A stretch of DNA of 64,000 nucleotides from Flavobacteriaceae bacterium UBA3591 (GTDB lineage Bacteria > Bacteroidota > Bacteroidia > Flavobacteriales > Flavobacteriaceae): assembly GCA_002375695.1 (NCBI GenBank), contig DFMO01000003.1, positions 17,466 through 81,465 of the forward strand, read 5' to 3'. The notes beneath the pieces were generated by a model that worked only from the letters and a program-made list of their open reading frames with translations, made no database searches and was not told the DNA's origin. Shown here piece after piece: positions 46,325-55,612 of this stretch (position 1 is its first letter; every line of letters begins with the position of its first letter). The position numbers were made by a program, and so were the translations under genes.

Positions 46325-46371
46325 GGTCAATTGTAGTAATTAATTCGTGTAGATGAAGATCACAAGATACC

Positions 46372-49230
46372 TCACCCTCTCCCATCCATTCCATTAATAA
46401 ACGTTTCTACAAATTCAACTACTTTATTTAATAATCTGTCTCCGATAGATTTACGTTTTAAAACCGAAGGTTTATCGCCCTCGATTAAATCTAGTAACTC
46501 GTCTCGCAGCGGTTCGCGTTCTGCGTAGAGATAATCCTCTATAAGTTTTTGAGTTTTTTCGGAAGAGAGATGCTCCTCTTTTACAAAAGCTTCGAATGCT
46601 TTTTGTTGCTCCTCAGTCCAGAATTTATCAAACGCTTCCGGAATAGCATCTGAATCTTCAATAACAGACAAATTCTCCTGAATGAACTTTTCAATCAATT
46701 CTCGCTTACTTCTTAGATTTGCTTCACCTGTTAAAAGATCTACAACTTCTTTTTTCTTTGCCTCCTGCTCTTCTTTATTGGCACCTTTCATATCGGCCAA
46801 TAGCTTTAATATGTAAGAAACGTTGATGTCGTCACGGTGTATTAATTCTAATTCAAAATCTACATCTTCAAGAATAGAAACTTTTTCTTTACTGTGATCC
46901 TGTTTCACTTTTTGCCATAAATCCAGATACTTACTGCGAAAATCATTGAACAGCTGCTCTTCCATTTCTAAATCTTTCCAATCGAAATTCGCAAAAGTGG
47001 TCATTGTGTTTTTTAAACGCATTAACTCCCTAAATGCTTTAATAAACTCCAATTCATCCTCCTCACTTACAAGATCGTTTACACTATTGACTGTTGGGGT
47101 AATTTCAAGTAGCTTTTCATATGCTTCATTAAACTTCTCAGCATAATCTTCATATGGTTCCATAATGATCACCTCAATAGCTTCCTTGTTGCTAAAGAGT
47201 GTGATGGCTTGGTCGGTAACTTGCTTTAAATTTCGGAAAACAACGATATTTCCTTGCGATTTTAACTCGTTGATAATTCTATTGGTACGAGAGTAAGCTT
47301 GTATTAGCCCGTGATACCTCAGATTTTTATCTACATATAAAGTATTTAATGTTGGGCTGTCAAACCCAGTAAGGAACATATTTACCACAAGTAAAATATC
47401 AATTTTACGCTCCTTTACTTTTTTTGAAACATCGTTATAATAATTATAAAAAGACTGGCTGTTTTTAGTGGTGAAGTTGGAACCAAACATTTGGTTATAA
47501 TGTCCAATATAACTTTCGAGCTTGTCTCTTTTATGCAAGTTTAATCCATACATTCCTTCAGGTTCTGCAGCCATTGCCATTTCATCTGGAATATAGCCAT
47601 TGGCGTCGGCATCTTCCTCGTTGGCTACATAACTAAAGATGGTTGCAATCTTTAAATTATGCTTTCCTTCTTCTTTCTTTCGTTGAAAAATATCGTAGTA
47701 GTTTACCAGCACATCTGTACTACTAACACAGAACAGTGCTGTAAACTCTCGCGCGTGCGTTTTGCGGTCGTGATTTGCAATAATGTAATCTACTATCTTC
47801 TCTAAACGTTTTGGAGACTCCATTAGCTCCTTGCGATCGATATCTTCTACTTCAATGTCTATTTCGGTGGCACTTTCTTTTTTCTTGTATCTTCCTACAT
47901 ACTCCACTGAAAACTTTAAAACATTTTCATCTTTTATAGCATCGGTAATTACGTATTTATGAAGGCACTCGCCAAAAAGTTCTTTGGTGGTTCTTTTTCC
48001 TAATTCATTTTTTACAGCATTATCTGCAAAAATTGGAGTGCCCGTAAATCCAAACATTTGGTGATCGTTGAAGAAGGATTTTATGCGATTATGAGTTTCG
48101 CCAAATTGACTGCGATGGCATTCATCAAAAATAAACACAATACGTTCATCCTTCAGCTTGTCCATTTTAGCTAAATACTTATTTTTACTAATGGCTGTAT
48201 TTAGTTTCTGAATAGTAGTGACAATTAACCGTGTATCATCACTAAATTGCTTTACTAAGGCTTTGGTATCATCAGTACCATCTACACTACCTTTGGAAAA
48301 GCTATTGAACTCTTTAATAGTTTGATAATCTAGGTCTTTTCTATCAACCACAAACACCACTTTTTTTACTTGTGGTAGTTTCATAATTATCTGACTAGCC
48401 TTAAAAGAAGTCAGCGTTTTCCCCGATCCTGTGGTATGCCAGATATAGCCATTGTGATTGCTATTTTGAACTTTATCAATAATACTTTCCACTGCGTAAT
48501 ATTGATATGGCCTTAGCACCATCAGTATTTTATGGGTTTCATTAAGCACGATGTATTTACAGATCATCTTAGAAACGTGGCAAGGTTCTAAAAACTCACT
48601 GGTAAAACCATTTAGAATATTGGTTAATCTATTGTTTTCCTTATCGGCCCAATAAAAGGTTTGTTTAAAAGATTGATTTCTGTTATTGGCGTAATATTTA
48701 GTATTTACGCCATTACTAATTACAAAGATTTGCACGTATTGAAAAAATGCTGATTTCGCGCCAAATGAATGCCGTTGATAACGGTTAATTTGATTAAAAG
48801 CCTCCTTCATTTCAAGACCTCTACGCTTTAATTCAATCTGCACTAAAGGCAAACCATTTATTAATAGCGTAACGTCGTATCTATTTTTATAATCGCCTTC
48901 CATTGTAACCTGTTGGGTTACTTGGTATTCGTTCTGGCACCAATGCTCGGTGTTTAGAAACTCGAAATAGAGGTTATCTCCATTATCACGAATAATGTGC
49001 TGTTTTTCTCGAAGGGTTTTCGCCTTTTCGAACACAGAACCTTTGCTTAGAATATTTAGTACACGATCAAACTCCTTATTTGTGAAAGTAATTTTGTTAT
49101 GCTTTTCTAATTGGGTTTTTAGATTAGCCAATAATGCAGCTTCATCAGGAATACTAACTTTTGTGTACCCGATAGTGGATAGCTGTGCTACTAATTGATT
49201 TTCTAATATTTGTTCTGGTTGTGTACCCAT
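46372..49230 (-). CDS. hsdR: Type I restriction endonuclease subunit R
   Basis: Motor and nuclease subunit of a type I restriction-modification system: it translocates unmodified DNA and cuts it. The 952 residues hold an N-terminal PD-ExK nuclease (YDVTLLINGLPLVQIELKRRG, about residues 117-137). The SF2 helicase core has WHTTGSGKTLTSFKASQI (Walker A), IFDECHRSQFGE (DEAD-like box) and GFTGTPIFADN. A coiled C-terminal segment (about 700-950) follows, expected to bind the methylase. All motifs are intact. It is the last gene of the hsd cluster, one base overlapping the nuclease gene upstream. Confidence 0.95.
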   Translation of the reverse strand: MGTQPEQILENQLVAQLSTIGYTKVSIPDEAALLANLKTQLEKHNKITFTNKEFDRVLNILSKGSVFEKAKTLREKQHIIRDNGDNLYFEFLNTEHWCQNEYQVTQQVTMEGDYKNRYDVTLLINGLPLVQIELKRRGLEMKEAFNQINRYQRHSFGAKSAFFQYVQIFVISNGVNTKYYANNRNQSFKQTFYWADKENNRLTNILNGFTSEFLEPCHVSKMICKYIVLNETHKILMVLRPYQYYAVESIIDKVQNSNHNGYIWHTTGSGKTLTSFKASQIIMKLPQVKKVVFVVDRKDLDYQTIKEFNSFSKGSVDGTDDTKALVKQFSDDTRLIVTTIQKLNTAISKNKYLAKMDKLKDERIVFIFDECHRSQFGETHNRIKSFFNDHQMFGFTGTPIFADNAVKNELGKRTTKELFGECLHKYVITDAIKDENVLKFSVEYVGRYKKKESATEIDIEVEDIDRKELMESPKRLEKIVDYIIANHDRKTHAREFTALFCVSSTDVLVNYYDIFQRKKEEGKHNLKIATIFSYVANEEDADANGYIPDEMAMAAEPEGMYGLNLHKRDKLESYIGHYNQMFGSNFTTKNSQSFYNYYNDVSKKVKERKIDILLVVNMFLTGFDSPTLNTLYVDKNLRYHGLIQAYSRTNRIINELKSQGNIVVFRNLKQVTDQAITLFSNKEAIEVIIMEPYEDYAEKFNEAYEKLLEITPTVNSVNDLVSEEDELEFIKAFRELMRLKNTMTTFANFDWKDLEMEEQLFNDFRSKYLDLWQKVKQDHSKEKVSILEDVDFELELIHRDDINVSYILKLLADMKGANKEEQEAKKKEVVDLLTGEANLRSKRELIEKFIQENLSVIEDSDAIPEAFDKFWTEEQQKAFEAFVKEEHLSSEKTQKLIEDYLYAEREPLRDELLDLIEGDKPSVLKRKSIGDRLLNKVVEFVETFINGMDGRG

Positions 49231-50432
49231 TAATTTAAATCTAATTTAGCAAACGGTGCTTCACAAAGATTTGCAAGTTCAATTAAATAATCCCCAATCT
49301 CCTTTACCAGCTCCATTCTTTCTGAAGAATTAAATAATCTGGCTCTTTTATGAGAATTTGATAAATCTAATATGATTCTATAACAAGGCCACCCATCAGT
49401 TTCTCCAAAACCAGTTCGATCGAAACTATTTAATTGCATTGCGTTTTTTATATCATCTCTATTAAGAATCGTTTTAGACGCTCGTACACCGTAATAACTA
49501 GTATTCCAAGGAATTTTTGAGTTACCTTCAAGTCTGACAACAATTCCTTTAGGCCATAACTTGTTGCGAATTGATAAACCAGAATGAGCTTTAGTTAAAT
49601 TGGAGTCTACTTCAACAATGAAATCATCAGAAACTGAAATACGAATCATATTTACTATTTCTGAGATAAATTTTTTACAATATTCTAATTCTACACTCCA
49701 TATATTACTACCTATTACGGTTGCTGCTTGGTAATTTGCAGCGATTAAATCTTTTATATCTTTTTCCATTATATCATCAGATAACTGATTAGTCAATTTT
49801 CTTATAAGTATCGCATATTGGTTGATTGTCTCTCGTAAAATAGGGAGTTGTGTTGCCTCTTTTTGACATTGCTCTAACCATTCAATAATTTCATCCCTGT
49901 AACTTAGTGTGAAAAAATCTTTCTCTGCTTCCTTTTCACCTTGGCTAAAATTAGATGGTTCATTTCCATTCAAGGTTAAATAATATACTAAGTTTTTACC
50001 AACATTGTAATTACAATATCGGGCAATTTGCAAATTTTGGTCACCGGCATAAATCTTATTTTCAATGCATATAGATTTACCTCTGCTATCTTCAATATAT
50101 ATATCCACACGCCCACCCAAAGCAGATTTATCATTACGGACACCTATAGATTTTTCCAATACAATTCTTGAAGTTTCTATATTCAGATGATCTTCAACAT
50201 CTAATTGTTTTAAAAAACACTTTAAAAATACTGATCCCAAACGATGCGAACCTTTCGGATTAAGCAACTCACCAAGAAATGCAGAATGCGTTGCATTTTC
50301 ACGACTTTCCATATTTAATATTGAAAAAATATTGAAAGTTTCTCCCTTTAAAATTGCTATTTCTTCTTGGTGTTTAATGATACGAGTCGCGTCATTCAAT
50401 AGTTTATTATGATTTGCAATTGATTTATTCAT
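49230..50432 (-). CDS. PD-(D/E)XK nuclease family protein inside the hsd cluster
   Basis: A 400-residue soluble protein with a PDDEXK_4-like nuclease core. GGRVDIYIEDSRGKSICIENKIYAGDQ supplies Asp110 and the E-x-K pair Glu124/Lys126, followed by QIARYCNYNVGKNLVYYLTLNG. N-terminally it has FSILNMESRENATHSAFLGELLNPKGSH, a family signature. The C-terminal half (from about 240) is less familiar and may bind a target. It is not a standard type I subunit. It overlaps hsdR by one base, so it is co-translated with it. It may be an extra nuclease effector, or a stand-alone defence gene picked up in the operon. Confidence 0.85.
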   Translation of the reverse strand: MNKSIANHNKLLNDATRIIKHQEEIAILKGETFNIFSILNMESRENATHSAFLGELLNPKGSHRLGSVFLKCFLKQLDVEDHLNIETSRIVLEKSIGVRNDKSALGGRVDIYIEDSRGKSICIENKIYAGDQNLQIARYCNYNVGKNLVYYLTLNGNEPSNFSQGEKEAEKDFFTLSYRDEIIEWLEQCQKEATQLPILRETINQYAILIRKLTNQLSDDIMEKDIKDLIAANYQAATVIGSNIWSVELEYCKKFISEIVNMIRISVSDDFIVEVDSNLTKAHSGLSIRNKLWPKGIVVRLEGNSKIPWNTSYYGVRASKTILNRDDIKNAMQLNSFDRTGFGETDGWPCYRIILDLSNSHKRARLFNSSERMELVKEIGDYLIELANLCEAPFAKLDLN

Positions 50433-50485
50433 ATCGTTAAAACGTGCTTAAAAGTCAATTAAAGTTAATTTTCAATTATACCAAA

Positions 50486-50686
50486 TCATATTAATTGCTC
50501 ATTGCTATCATAAGTAATGATATCAGTGAATCTTTTACCTCTACATTTAAAGCAAATTCCATTATCTACATGGTTAAATTCTGGTATATAGCCTGCACCG
50601 GAACAACGTTCACAAGGTACTCCTACCCCTACCTTATTCCCCAATGTGTCTAAAACTAATATATAATATTCTGTCTACACATACAT
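50486..50686 (-). pseudogene. Remnant of a small cysteine-knuckle protein, in-frame amber stop at codon 4
   Basis: From ATG at 50686 the frame reads M-Y-V-stop, then continues open for 62 codons to TGA at 50486. The open part contains VPCERCSGAGYIPEF and ICFKCRGKRF, a C-x2-C-x-G-x-G / C-x2-C zinc-knuckle like those of DnaJ and many phage proteins. No ATG lies after the amber stop; TTG at codon 16 of the frame is the only usual alternative start. It is therefore either a pseudogene with a recent nonsense change, or a short gene with an unusual start. It fills most of the 320-bp gap between the nuclease gene and the small membrane protein. Confidence 0.5.
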
Positions 50687-50752
50687 CGGTTACAACAATT
50701 CCATTTTATAAAATCTCAATTTTATTATCTGTTCTCTACAAAGGTTATTGTC

Positions 50753-51139
50753 TTACTTCAACAAGGCGATAGCTGAAACTATTAGAGAAACAATAGAAAC
50801 GGCTATAGGTACCCACCAGTATCTAACAGCCAATTCTTTTGCTTTTTCGGTTTTAGATACTCGATCAATGACTTTTCTTTTATAATTAGTCCATCCACCA
50901 TATTTTTCAAAAACCTCATAACCGTTACTTTCAAGCTGTATTGACCATCTTCCTCCACTTACAGCTGTATTTAAACGAGAAATTAGATTATATTTTACTA
51001 AATATTCTAAATACCTTAATTCTGTTTTTACAATAGCACGTTTAATTTTCGTATCACCAAGCTGTAACGGATTGTAATAAACCTCATTTAGAATCCGTTC
51101 AGCTTCTTGCTGTAATTTTATGTCGTATTCATTTTTCAT
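50753..51139 (-). CDS. Small protein with C-terminal membrane helix, unknown
   Basis: A 128-residue protein. Residues 1-85 are helical and look like a winged helix (QQEAERILNEVYYNPLQLGD, AIVKTELRYLEYLVKYNLI, RWSIQLESNGYEVFEKYGGW). One C-terminal membrane helix (about 107-127, YWWVPIAVSIVSLIVSAIALL) anchors it. The stop of hsdS upstream is only 6 bp away, so it is part of the hsd transcription unit. I do not recognise it. A tail-anchored wHTH protein beside restriction genes could be a regulator or a membrane effector. Confidence 0.75.
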   Translation of the reverse strand: MKNEYDIKLQQEAERILNEVYYNPLQLGDTKIKRAIVKTELRYLEYLVKYNLISRLNTAVSGGRWSIQLESNGYEVFEKYGGWTNYKRKVIDRVSKTEKAKELAVRYWWVPIAVSIVSLIVSAIALLK

Positions 51140-51145
51140 TTTTTC

Positions 51146-52342
51146 TTAAACAAACATCTGCTGCAACAACCCCTTTTTATAGGTTTTCGTTTTTTCTATC
51201 TGCTCACTCACCAATTCAATCTTTTTATCAATAGCTGATAAGAAATTGGCGATTTTGGTTTGTTCCTTTAATGAAGGATATGGAAGTTTTATTTCTGAAA
51301 AATATTTGTAACTAACCATTTTGCCATCTCTTATTCCTTCTAGCTTACTCACCAATTGACCTATATACGAAGGGGTTTTGAGATAATACTTATAAAAATC
51401 TCTATCCATTTCTTTAATGGGGCGTAAAATGATGTATGCAGGGCTACAAATACCATGATAGTTTGAATATTCAATACCACCTTGAAATGATCTTAAACTA
51501 ATAATGAAATCGCCAACTTGGACAACCTTGTAAGAACTTACGCTTTTCGCTGTAACACCTATATTATAATCTATTTGATCTCTTGGGATTGCACCTTGAT
51601 CCTGAGTTATAGCTAAAATTGGCAAATCAGAATTGTGATCTTTATCTGAAACACTTTTAAATAACAGATTGCCTCTTTTAAATTCCCACTCAGGAAATTC
51701 CTTCCCATCCTCATCCTTAAACCTCAATTCTTGCTTAAAAATCTGCTGCATCACGCCTTTTTTATACTCCTCCAACAGGCTTTTCTTTTTTTCTAAGCTT
51801 TTCAGACGGCTGTCTATGGCGGTTAGGAATGTGGCTATTTTTTGTTGTTCTTCTATTTGAGAGGGGATGTAAACTTTAAACTTTTTAAGGTTTGACCCAT
51901 TAATAGAGTTTATGGTTGCACCTAAATTTTTATGAACTTCTCTTCTAAAATCGTCAGACCAAAACCATTGTATTAAAAATCTATTAAAATTGCTTCTGTA
52001 GATAGACATAAAAGCACCAAATGCTAATCCTTCATATTCTTTTGTGATCAATGCACACTTGCCGATAAGTCGTTTACTACCATTTCTAACGACAAGTAAA
52101 ATATCATTTTCGATAACTTTGTTATAATCGTTTGTTTTTACATACACGTTATCTTCAAATGCTAGATTACCATTTTGAACGTTTGATGATCGAAGTACTA
52201 AAACTCCATCTTTGTTTATGTCATTTGGAGTATATGTTAAACCTGTTACAATTTCACCTAATTTTCCAAGAGTATCGATTTTCCATCCTCCTTTAAACTT
52301 TGGAAACCTTAACTTTGGTTCTAACTGTTTTTCTTTCTGCAT
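51146..52342 (-). CDS. hsdS: Type I restriction system specificity subunit S
   Basis: DNA-recognition subunit that gives target specificity to both methylase and nuclease. It has two target recognition domains. TRD1 is about residues 8-165, starting PKLRFPKFKGGWKIDTLGKLGEIVTGLTY. TRD2 is about 205-360, starting DGKEFPEWEFKRGNLLFKSVS. Each is followed by a conserved helix (IEEQQKIATFLTAIDSRLKSLEKKKSLLEEYKKGVMQQIF and LKEQTKIANFLSAIDKKIELVSEQIEKTKTYKKGLLQQMF regions). The open frame begins at 52360, overlapping hsdM; ATG 52342 (MQKEKQLEPKLRFPKF) is typical and is used, giving 398 residues. Confidence 0.93.
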   Translation of the reverse strand: MQKEKQLEPKLRFPKFKGGWKIDTLGKLGEIVTGLTYTPNDINKDGVLVLRSSNVQNGNLAFEDNVYVKTNDYNKVIENDILLVVRNGSKRLIGKCALITKEYEGLAFGAFMSIYRSNFNRFLIQWFWSDDFRREVHKNLGATINSINGSNLKKFKVYIPSQIEEQQKIATFLTAIDSRLKSLEKKKSLLEEYKKGVMQQIFKQELRFKDEDGKEFPEWEFKRGNLLFKSVSDKDHNSDLPILAITQDQGAIPRDQIDYNIGVTAKSVSSYKVVQVGDFIISLRSFQGGIEYSNYHGICSPAYIILRPIKEMDRDFYKYYLKTPSYIGQLVSKLEGIRDGKMVSYKYFSEIKLPYPSLKEQTKIANFLSAIDKKIELVSEQIEKTKTYKKGLLQQMFV

Positions 52343-52343
52343 C

Positions 52344-53957
52344 TTAAAACGGAGTTTCAATATTCAATTCTTCACAAAACGGAGCAATCAAGGCATCGGT
52401 TTCTTTTAAATCGGCATCTAACGTTTGTATCTCTCGGGCAACAGCAGCAATGTCCACAGCTTCCTCTTCCTCAAAAGTATCCACATAGCGGGGGATATTT
52501 AGGTTGTAATCGTTCTCGGCTACTTCTTCCAACGTGGCTACATAGCTGTATTTATCTTCGGTAGTGCGGTTGCGGTAGGTAGTGATGATCTTATTGATAT
52601 CTTCTTCACGCAACATATTTTGGGTTTTCACCTTTTCGTAATGTTCGCTGGCGTCTATAAACAAAATATCCTCTGGATTTTCCTTACACTTTTTTAACAC
52701 CAAAATACAGGTAGGAATACTAGTGCCGTAAAAAATGTTTGCTGGCAAGCCAATTACCGCATCCAAATAGTTTTTCTCTTTGATCAGGTATTCACGAATA
52801 AGTCCTTCGGCTCCACCTCTAAATAATGCGCCGTGTGGCAACACTACTGCCATTTGTCCGTTTTCGGCAAGCTGATAAATCATATGCTGTACAAAGGCGA
52901 AGTCGGCCTTGCTTTTTGGCGCGAGTTTGCCGTATTGGCTAAACCTATCATCGCTCATAAAAAGCTGGTTGGCACTCCAATTAGCCGAAAAAGGAGGATT
53001 GGCAACAATGGCTTCAAAGCGATGATCTAGATGCTGTGGATGCTCTAAAGTATCTTCCTGCTTAATATCAAAATCACGGTAATGCACGCCATGCAAAATC
53101 ATATTCATTCGTGCCAAGTTGTAGGTAGTACGGTTTAGTTCTTGTCCGTAAAAATTGGTTACTTCTTCCACTTCTTGGGCAACCCGCAAGAGCAACGAAC
53201 CACTCCCACAGGTTGGGTCATAGACAGATCTAAGCTTGGTTTTTCCTGTTGTAACCAACTTTGCTAAAACCATACTCACTTCTTGGGGCGTGTAAAACTC
53301 ACCCGCCTTTTTACCTGCACCACTGGCAAATTTACCAATTAGATATTCGTAGGCATCGCCCAATACATCGAGTTCGGTTTGTTCCAACTTAAAATCTATT
53401 TTATCTAAATGCGCGAGGACCTTTGCAATAATCTCGTTTCGGGCTTCGGGAGTTTTCCCCAGCTTGGTAGAGTTTAGATCCATATCCTCAAAGAGGTTAT
53501 CAAAATCTTCTTCACTTTCTGTTCCCATCGTACTATTTTGTACGTTGTTCAGAATTTTCTGTAAATCTTCGAGTATAAAATTGTGCTTGGTGTTGTAGCT
53601 GTGAACTTCTTCGGCTGCTAAATCTAGTGCAACTTCTTCATTGTGGTTGCCACGTTTGGCTACTGCGCTAAACAGTTCTGATGGTTTTAAAAAATAACCT
53701 AATTTTTCCAAAGCTTCTTCTCGAATGGCGGCAATGTATTCCTTGCCATTTTCAGAATTTTCGTCAATATCTGTGAACGATAAACCGTCTGGTTTTAATA
53801 TAGTGTTGGCGTAAATCTCCATGCGTTCAGATAAATACTTGTAGAAAATAAACCCTAAAATATAATCGCGGAACTCATCGGCATTCATTTTTCCTCTTAG
53901 GGTGTTGGCAATGTTCCAGAGCTGTTGCTCTAGTTGTTTTTTATGGTCTTCGGACAT
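52344..53957 (-). CDS. hsdM: Type I restriction system methyltransferase subunit M
   Basis: N6-adenine methylase that marks self DNA and forms the core of the restriction complex. It has 537 residues, normal length. An N-terminal helical domain (about 1-155) precedes the methylase. S-adenosylmethionine motif I is VYDPTCGSGSLLLRVAQEV and catalytic motif IV is IVANPPFSANW. The YTPQEVSMVLAKLV start of the methylase domain is also present. It is the first gene of the hsd set. A 199-bp stretch upstream contains no gene and presumably the promoter, though I find no clear TAnnTTTG. Confidence 0.95.
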   Translation of the reverse strand: MSEDHKKQLEQQLWNIANTLRGKMNADEFRDYILGFIFYKYLSERMEIYANTILKPDGLSFTDIDENSENGKEYIAAIREEALEKLGYFLKPSELFSAVAKRGNHNEEVALDLAAEEVHSYNTKHNFILEDLQKILNNVQNSTMGTESEEDFDNLFEDMDLNSTKLGKTPEARNEIIAKVLAHLDKIDFKLEQTELDVLGDAYEYLIGKFASGAGKKAGEFYTPQEVSMVLAKLVTTGKTKLRSVYDPTCGSGSLLLRVAQEVEEVTNFYGQELNRTTYNLARMNMILHGVHYRDFDIKQEDTLEHPQHLDHRFEAIVANPPFSANWSANQLFMSDDRFSQYGKLAPKSKADFAFVQHMIYQLAENGQMAVVLPHGALFRGGAEGLIREYLIKEKNYLDAVIGLPANIFYGTSIPTCILVLKKCKENPEDILFIDASEHYEKVKTQNMLREEDINKIITTYRNRTTEDKYSYVATLEEVAENDYNLNIPRYVDTFEEEEAVDIAAVAREIQTLDADLKETDALIAPFCEELNIETPF

Positions 53958-54156
53958 TGGTGAATTATAAATTTTTTAAGGTTGCTGGTTATTGAATTTT
54001 GAGAATGGATAACTGCAGATTAGCAGACTTATAAACTTCATTTTTAAATTATTTAATTTCTCATGCATCAACTTAAGAATATTATTTGGATTAAGTTCAT
54101 CTACGAACGATATAAATTGCTTTCAGAGATTACTTACATATATTGTGACCGACTAA

Positions 54157-54696
54157 TTAATTTATTAGTCTAGCTAATTCTTTGAAAGTTTCTGCACGTT
54201 TTCTCTTTACTTCAGCCTCAACATAACCTATCGAGGTATAGACCCTAACTTTGTCTAAGGTTTTTTGTGAAAGTTTTGCAAGGATTTCTTGACTAATTCG
54301 GCATGTGAGTTCTAGACCAACCCCATGGCTTCCTAATAGTCCTATCGTTCCGCCACCAATTGTTGTAAGCTGATAATCAGTATTTGAAAGTTTAAGAATT
54401 TCATCATCCGAAAATTTAAAATATAACACCTCTCCTTCATCCACAGAAAAAGTTCTCGAACCATATCCAGAAGTCATTCTAAAATTTAAATAAATTCGAT
54501 TATCAATTTTACGGAAACGCACATAAGAAGAGAGTTTAGACTTTCTATTTAAAACCTCCCAAGAAGTTTCCATAATTGTATTTCCCGTAAATTCGTCAAC
54601 TTCATTAGTTACCAACTTTTGACCGAATGTGAGACTCGCGCTTAGAATAAATAATAAAGTAAGAATTAGGTTTTTCATAAATTTAAATATTTTCAA
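54157..54696 (-). CDS. Exported protein of unknown function
   Basis: A 179-residue protein with a signal peptide ending LTFGQK (about residue 26). Two starts are possible, ATG 54696 or 54678; the latter (MKNLILTLLFILS) fits a standard signal peptide better. The mature part alternates charged and hydrophobic residues, with a glycine-rich centre (TTIGGGTIGLLGSHGVG) and a helical, lysine-rich C-terminus. It looks like a small periplasmic beta-rich protein. No family recognised. It stands 56 bp after the lipoprotein gene and could share its promoter. Confidence 0.7.
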   Translation of the reverse strand: MKIFKFMKNLILTLLFILSASLTFGQKLVTNEVDEFTGNTIMETSWEVLNRKSKLSSYVRFRKIDNRIYLNFRMTSGYGSRTFSVDEGEVLYFKFSDDEILKLSNTDYQLTTIGGGTIGLLGSHGVGLELTCRISQEILAKLSQKTLDKVRVYTSIGYVEAEVKRKRAETFKELARLIN

Positions 54697-54751
54697 TAAT
54701 TGAGTTTGATTTAATCTTCAAAACGTTGATTTTCACTTAAGTTTAAGTGTT

Positions 54752-55612
54752 TTAATAATATATATCATATTCTCTACCATAATTACCATTATAGACCTCT
54801 TTTACATTTATAGGGTAATTCTCGGAGTCATATGAATAGCTATAGCTTCTCACTAAATTACCACTTCTAAATTTGGATATAATATTATTCTTCAGAAATG
54901 GAAAATAATACCCCTCATAGCCATCAAATAAAAATTCTCCATCATAAGCATCTGCAAACGCATTTATGAATATGGGTATATAAATAGATTTCAATTGACC
55001 ATAGAAGGGGTTTGGCTTACTGTCATAAGTATATTCAGTATTATTCATTAAGACATCATCACTATCAAATGTGTTAATTTTCGTTATATTTCCGTTTGAA
55101 TCATAGTCAATTATTACATAGAATCCACTATATGTAGCTTTTCTAATTAATCCTGAGTTATTAGCTTCCAAAACAATGGTGCGAATATTTCCATTAGCAG
55201 GATTAATGTTTAGTGTAATGGTATTATCCTCATATGCTAATTCCCACGTTGAATCGGTGCCTGTATTACTAACAGTCGTAAGGCCTACTAATTTATTATT
55301 AGCATTATAAGAGAAGTCAGTATCACCATTAAAATTCGTGATATTTGACTGAATATTACTCGAAATTATTAATTGATCTAAACCATAAACATAATTAGTT
55401 TGCAAATCAATATCATCTTCTATTATTACATCGATAATTTCAGACAATAAATTAGAATCGTTGTATCGATAGTTAATCTTATAATTATTTGTGTAATATT
55501 CACTTGAAACTAATTTATCAGAACTAGTTGTATCATCCAGGGATTCTTCAGAAGAACAAGAATAGAATATAACTGAAATAAATACGAGTTTAAAAAAAAT
55601 CAAGTTTTTCAT
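54752..55612 (-). CDS. Predicted surface lipoprotein, unknown function
   Basis: A 286-residue lipoprotein: MKNLIFFKLVFISVIFYSCSSEES, lipidated cysteine at about residue 19, followed by a serine/aspartate-rich start typical of Bacteroidota surface lipoproteins. The mature part consists of short beta repeats with Y-D/N-S-x-N patterns (YRYNDSNLL, FSYNANNKLVGL, IDYDSNGNITKI, YTYDSKPNP, YSYDSENYP). These resemble YD/RHS-like or DUF4595-type repeats. Such proteins are common cell-surface accessories; no partner is evident. It is part of the island cargo. Confidence 0.75.
   Translation of the reverse strand: MKNLIFFKLVFISVIFYSCSSEESLDDTTSSDKLVSSEYYTNNYKINYRYNDSNLLSEIIDVIIEDDIDLQTNYVYGLDQLIISSNIQSNITNFNGDTDFSYNANNKLVGLTTVSNTGTDSTWELAYEDNTITLNINPANGNIRTIVLEANNSGLIRKATYSGFYVIIDYDSNGNITKINTFDSDDVLMNNTEYTYDSKPNPFYGQLKSIYIPIFINAFADAYDGEFLFDGYEGYYFPFLKNNIISKFRSGNLVRSYSYSYDSENYPINVKEVYNGNYGREYDIYY

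Larger units (their letters stand above)
45881..46371. other. Noncoding, repeat-bearing 491-bp stretch (candidate origin or oriT)
   Basis: No convincing gene on either strand. It lies just after the DUF3987 and DUF6371 genes and before the converging hsdR gene. It contains a perfect palindrome-like inverted repeat (45993-46008) and two 30-bp near-identical direct repeats (46186-46215 and 46295-46324). This position, and the absence of a relaxase gene, make it the obvious place to look for an element replication origin or transfer site. Confidence 0.5.
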
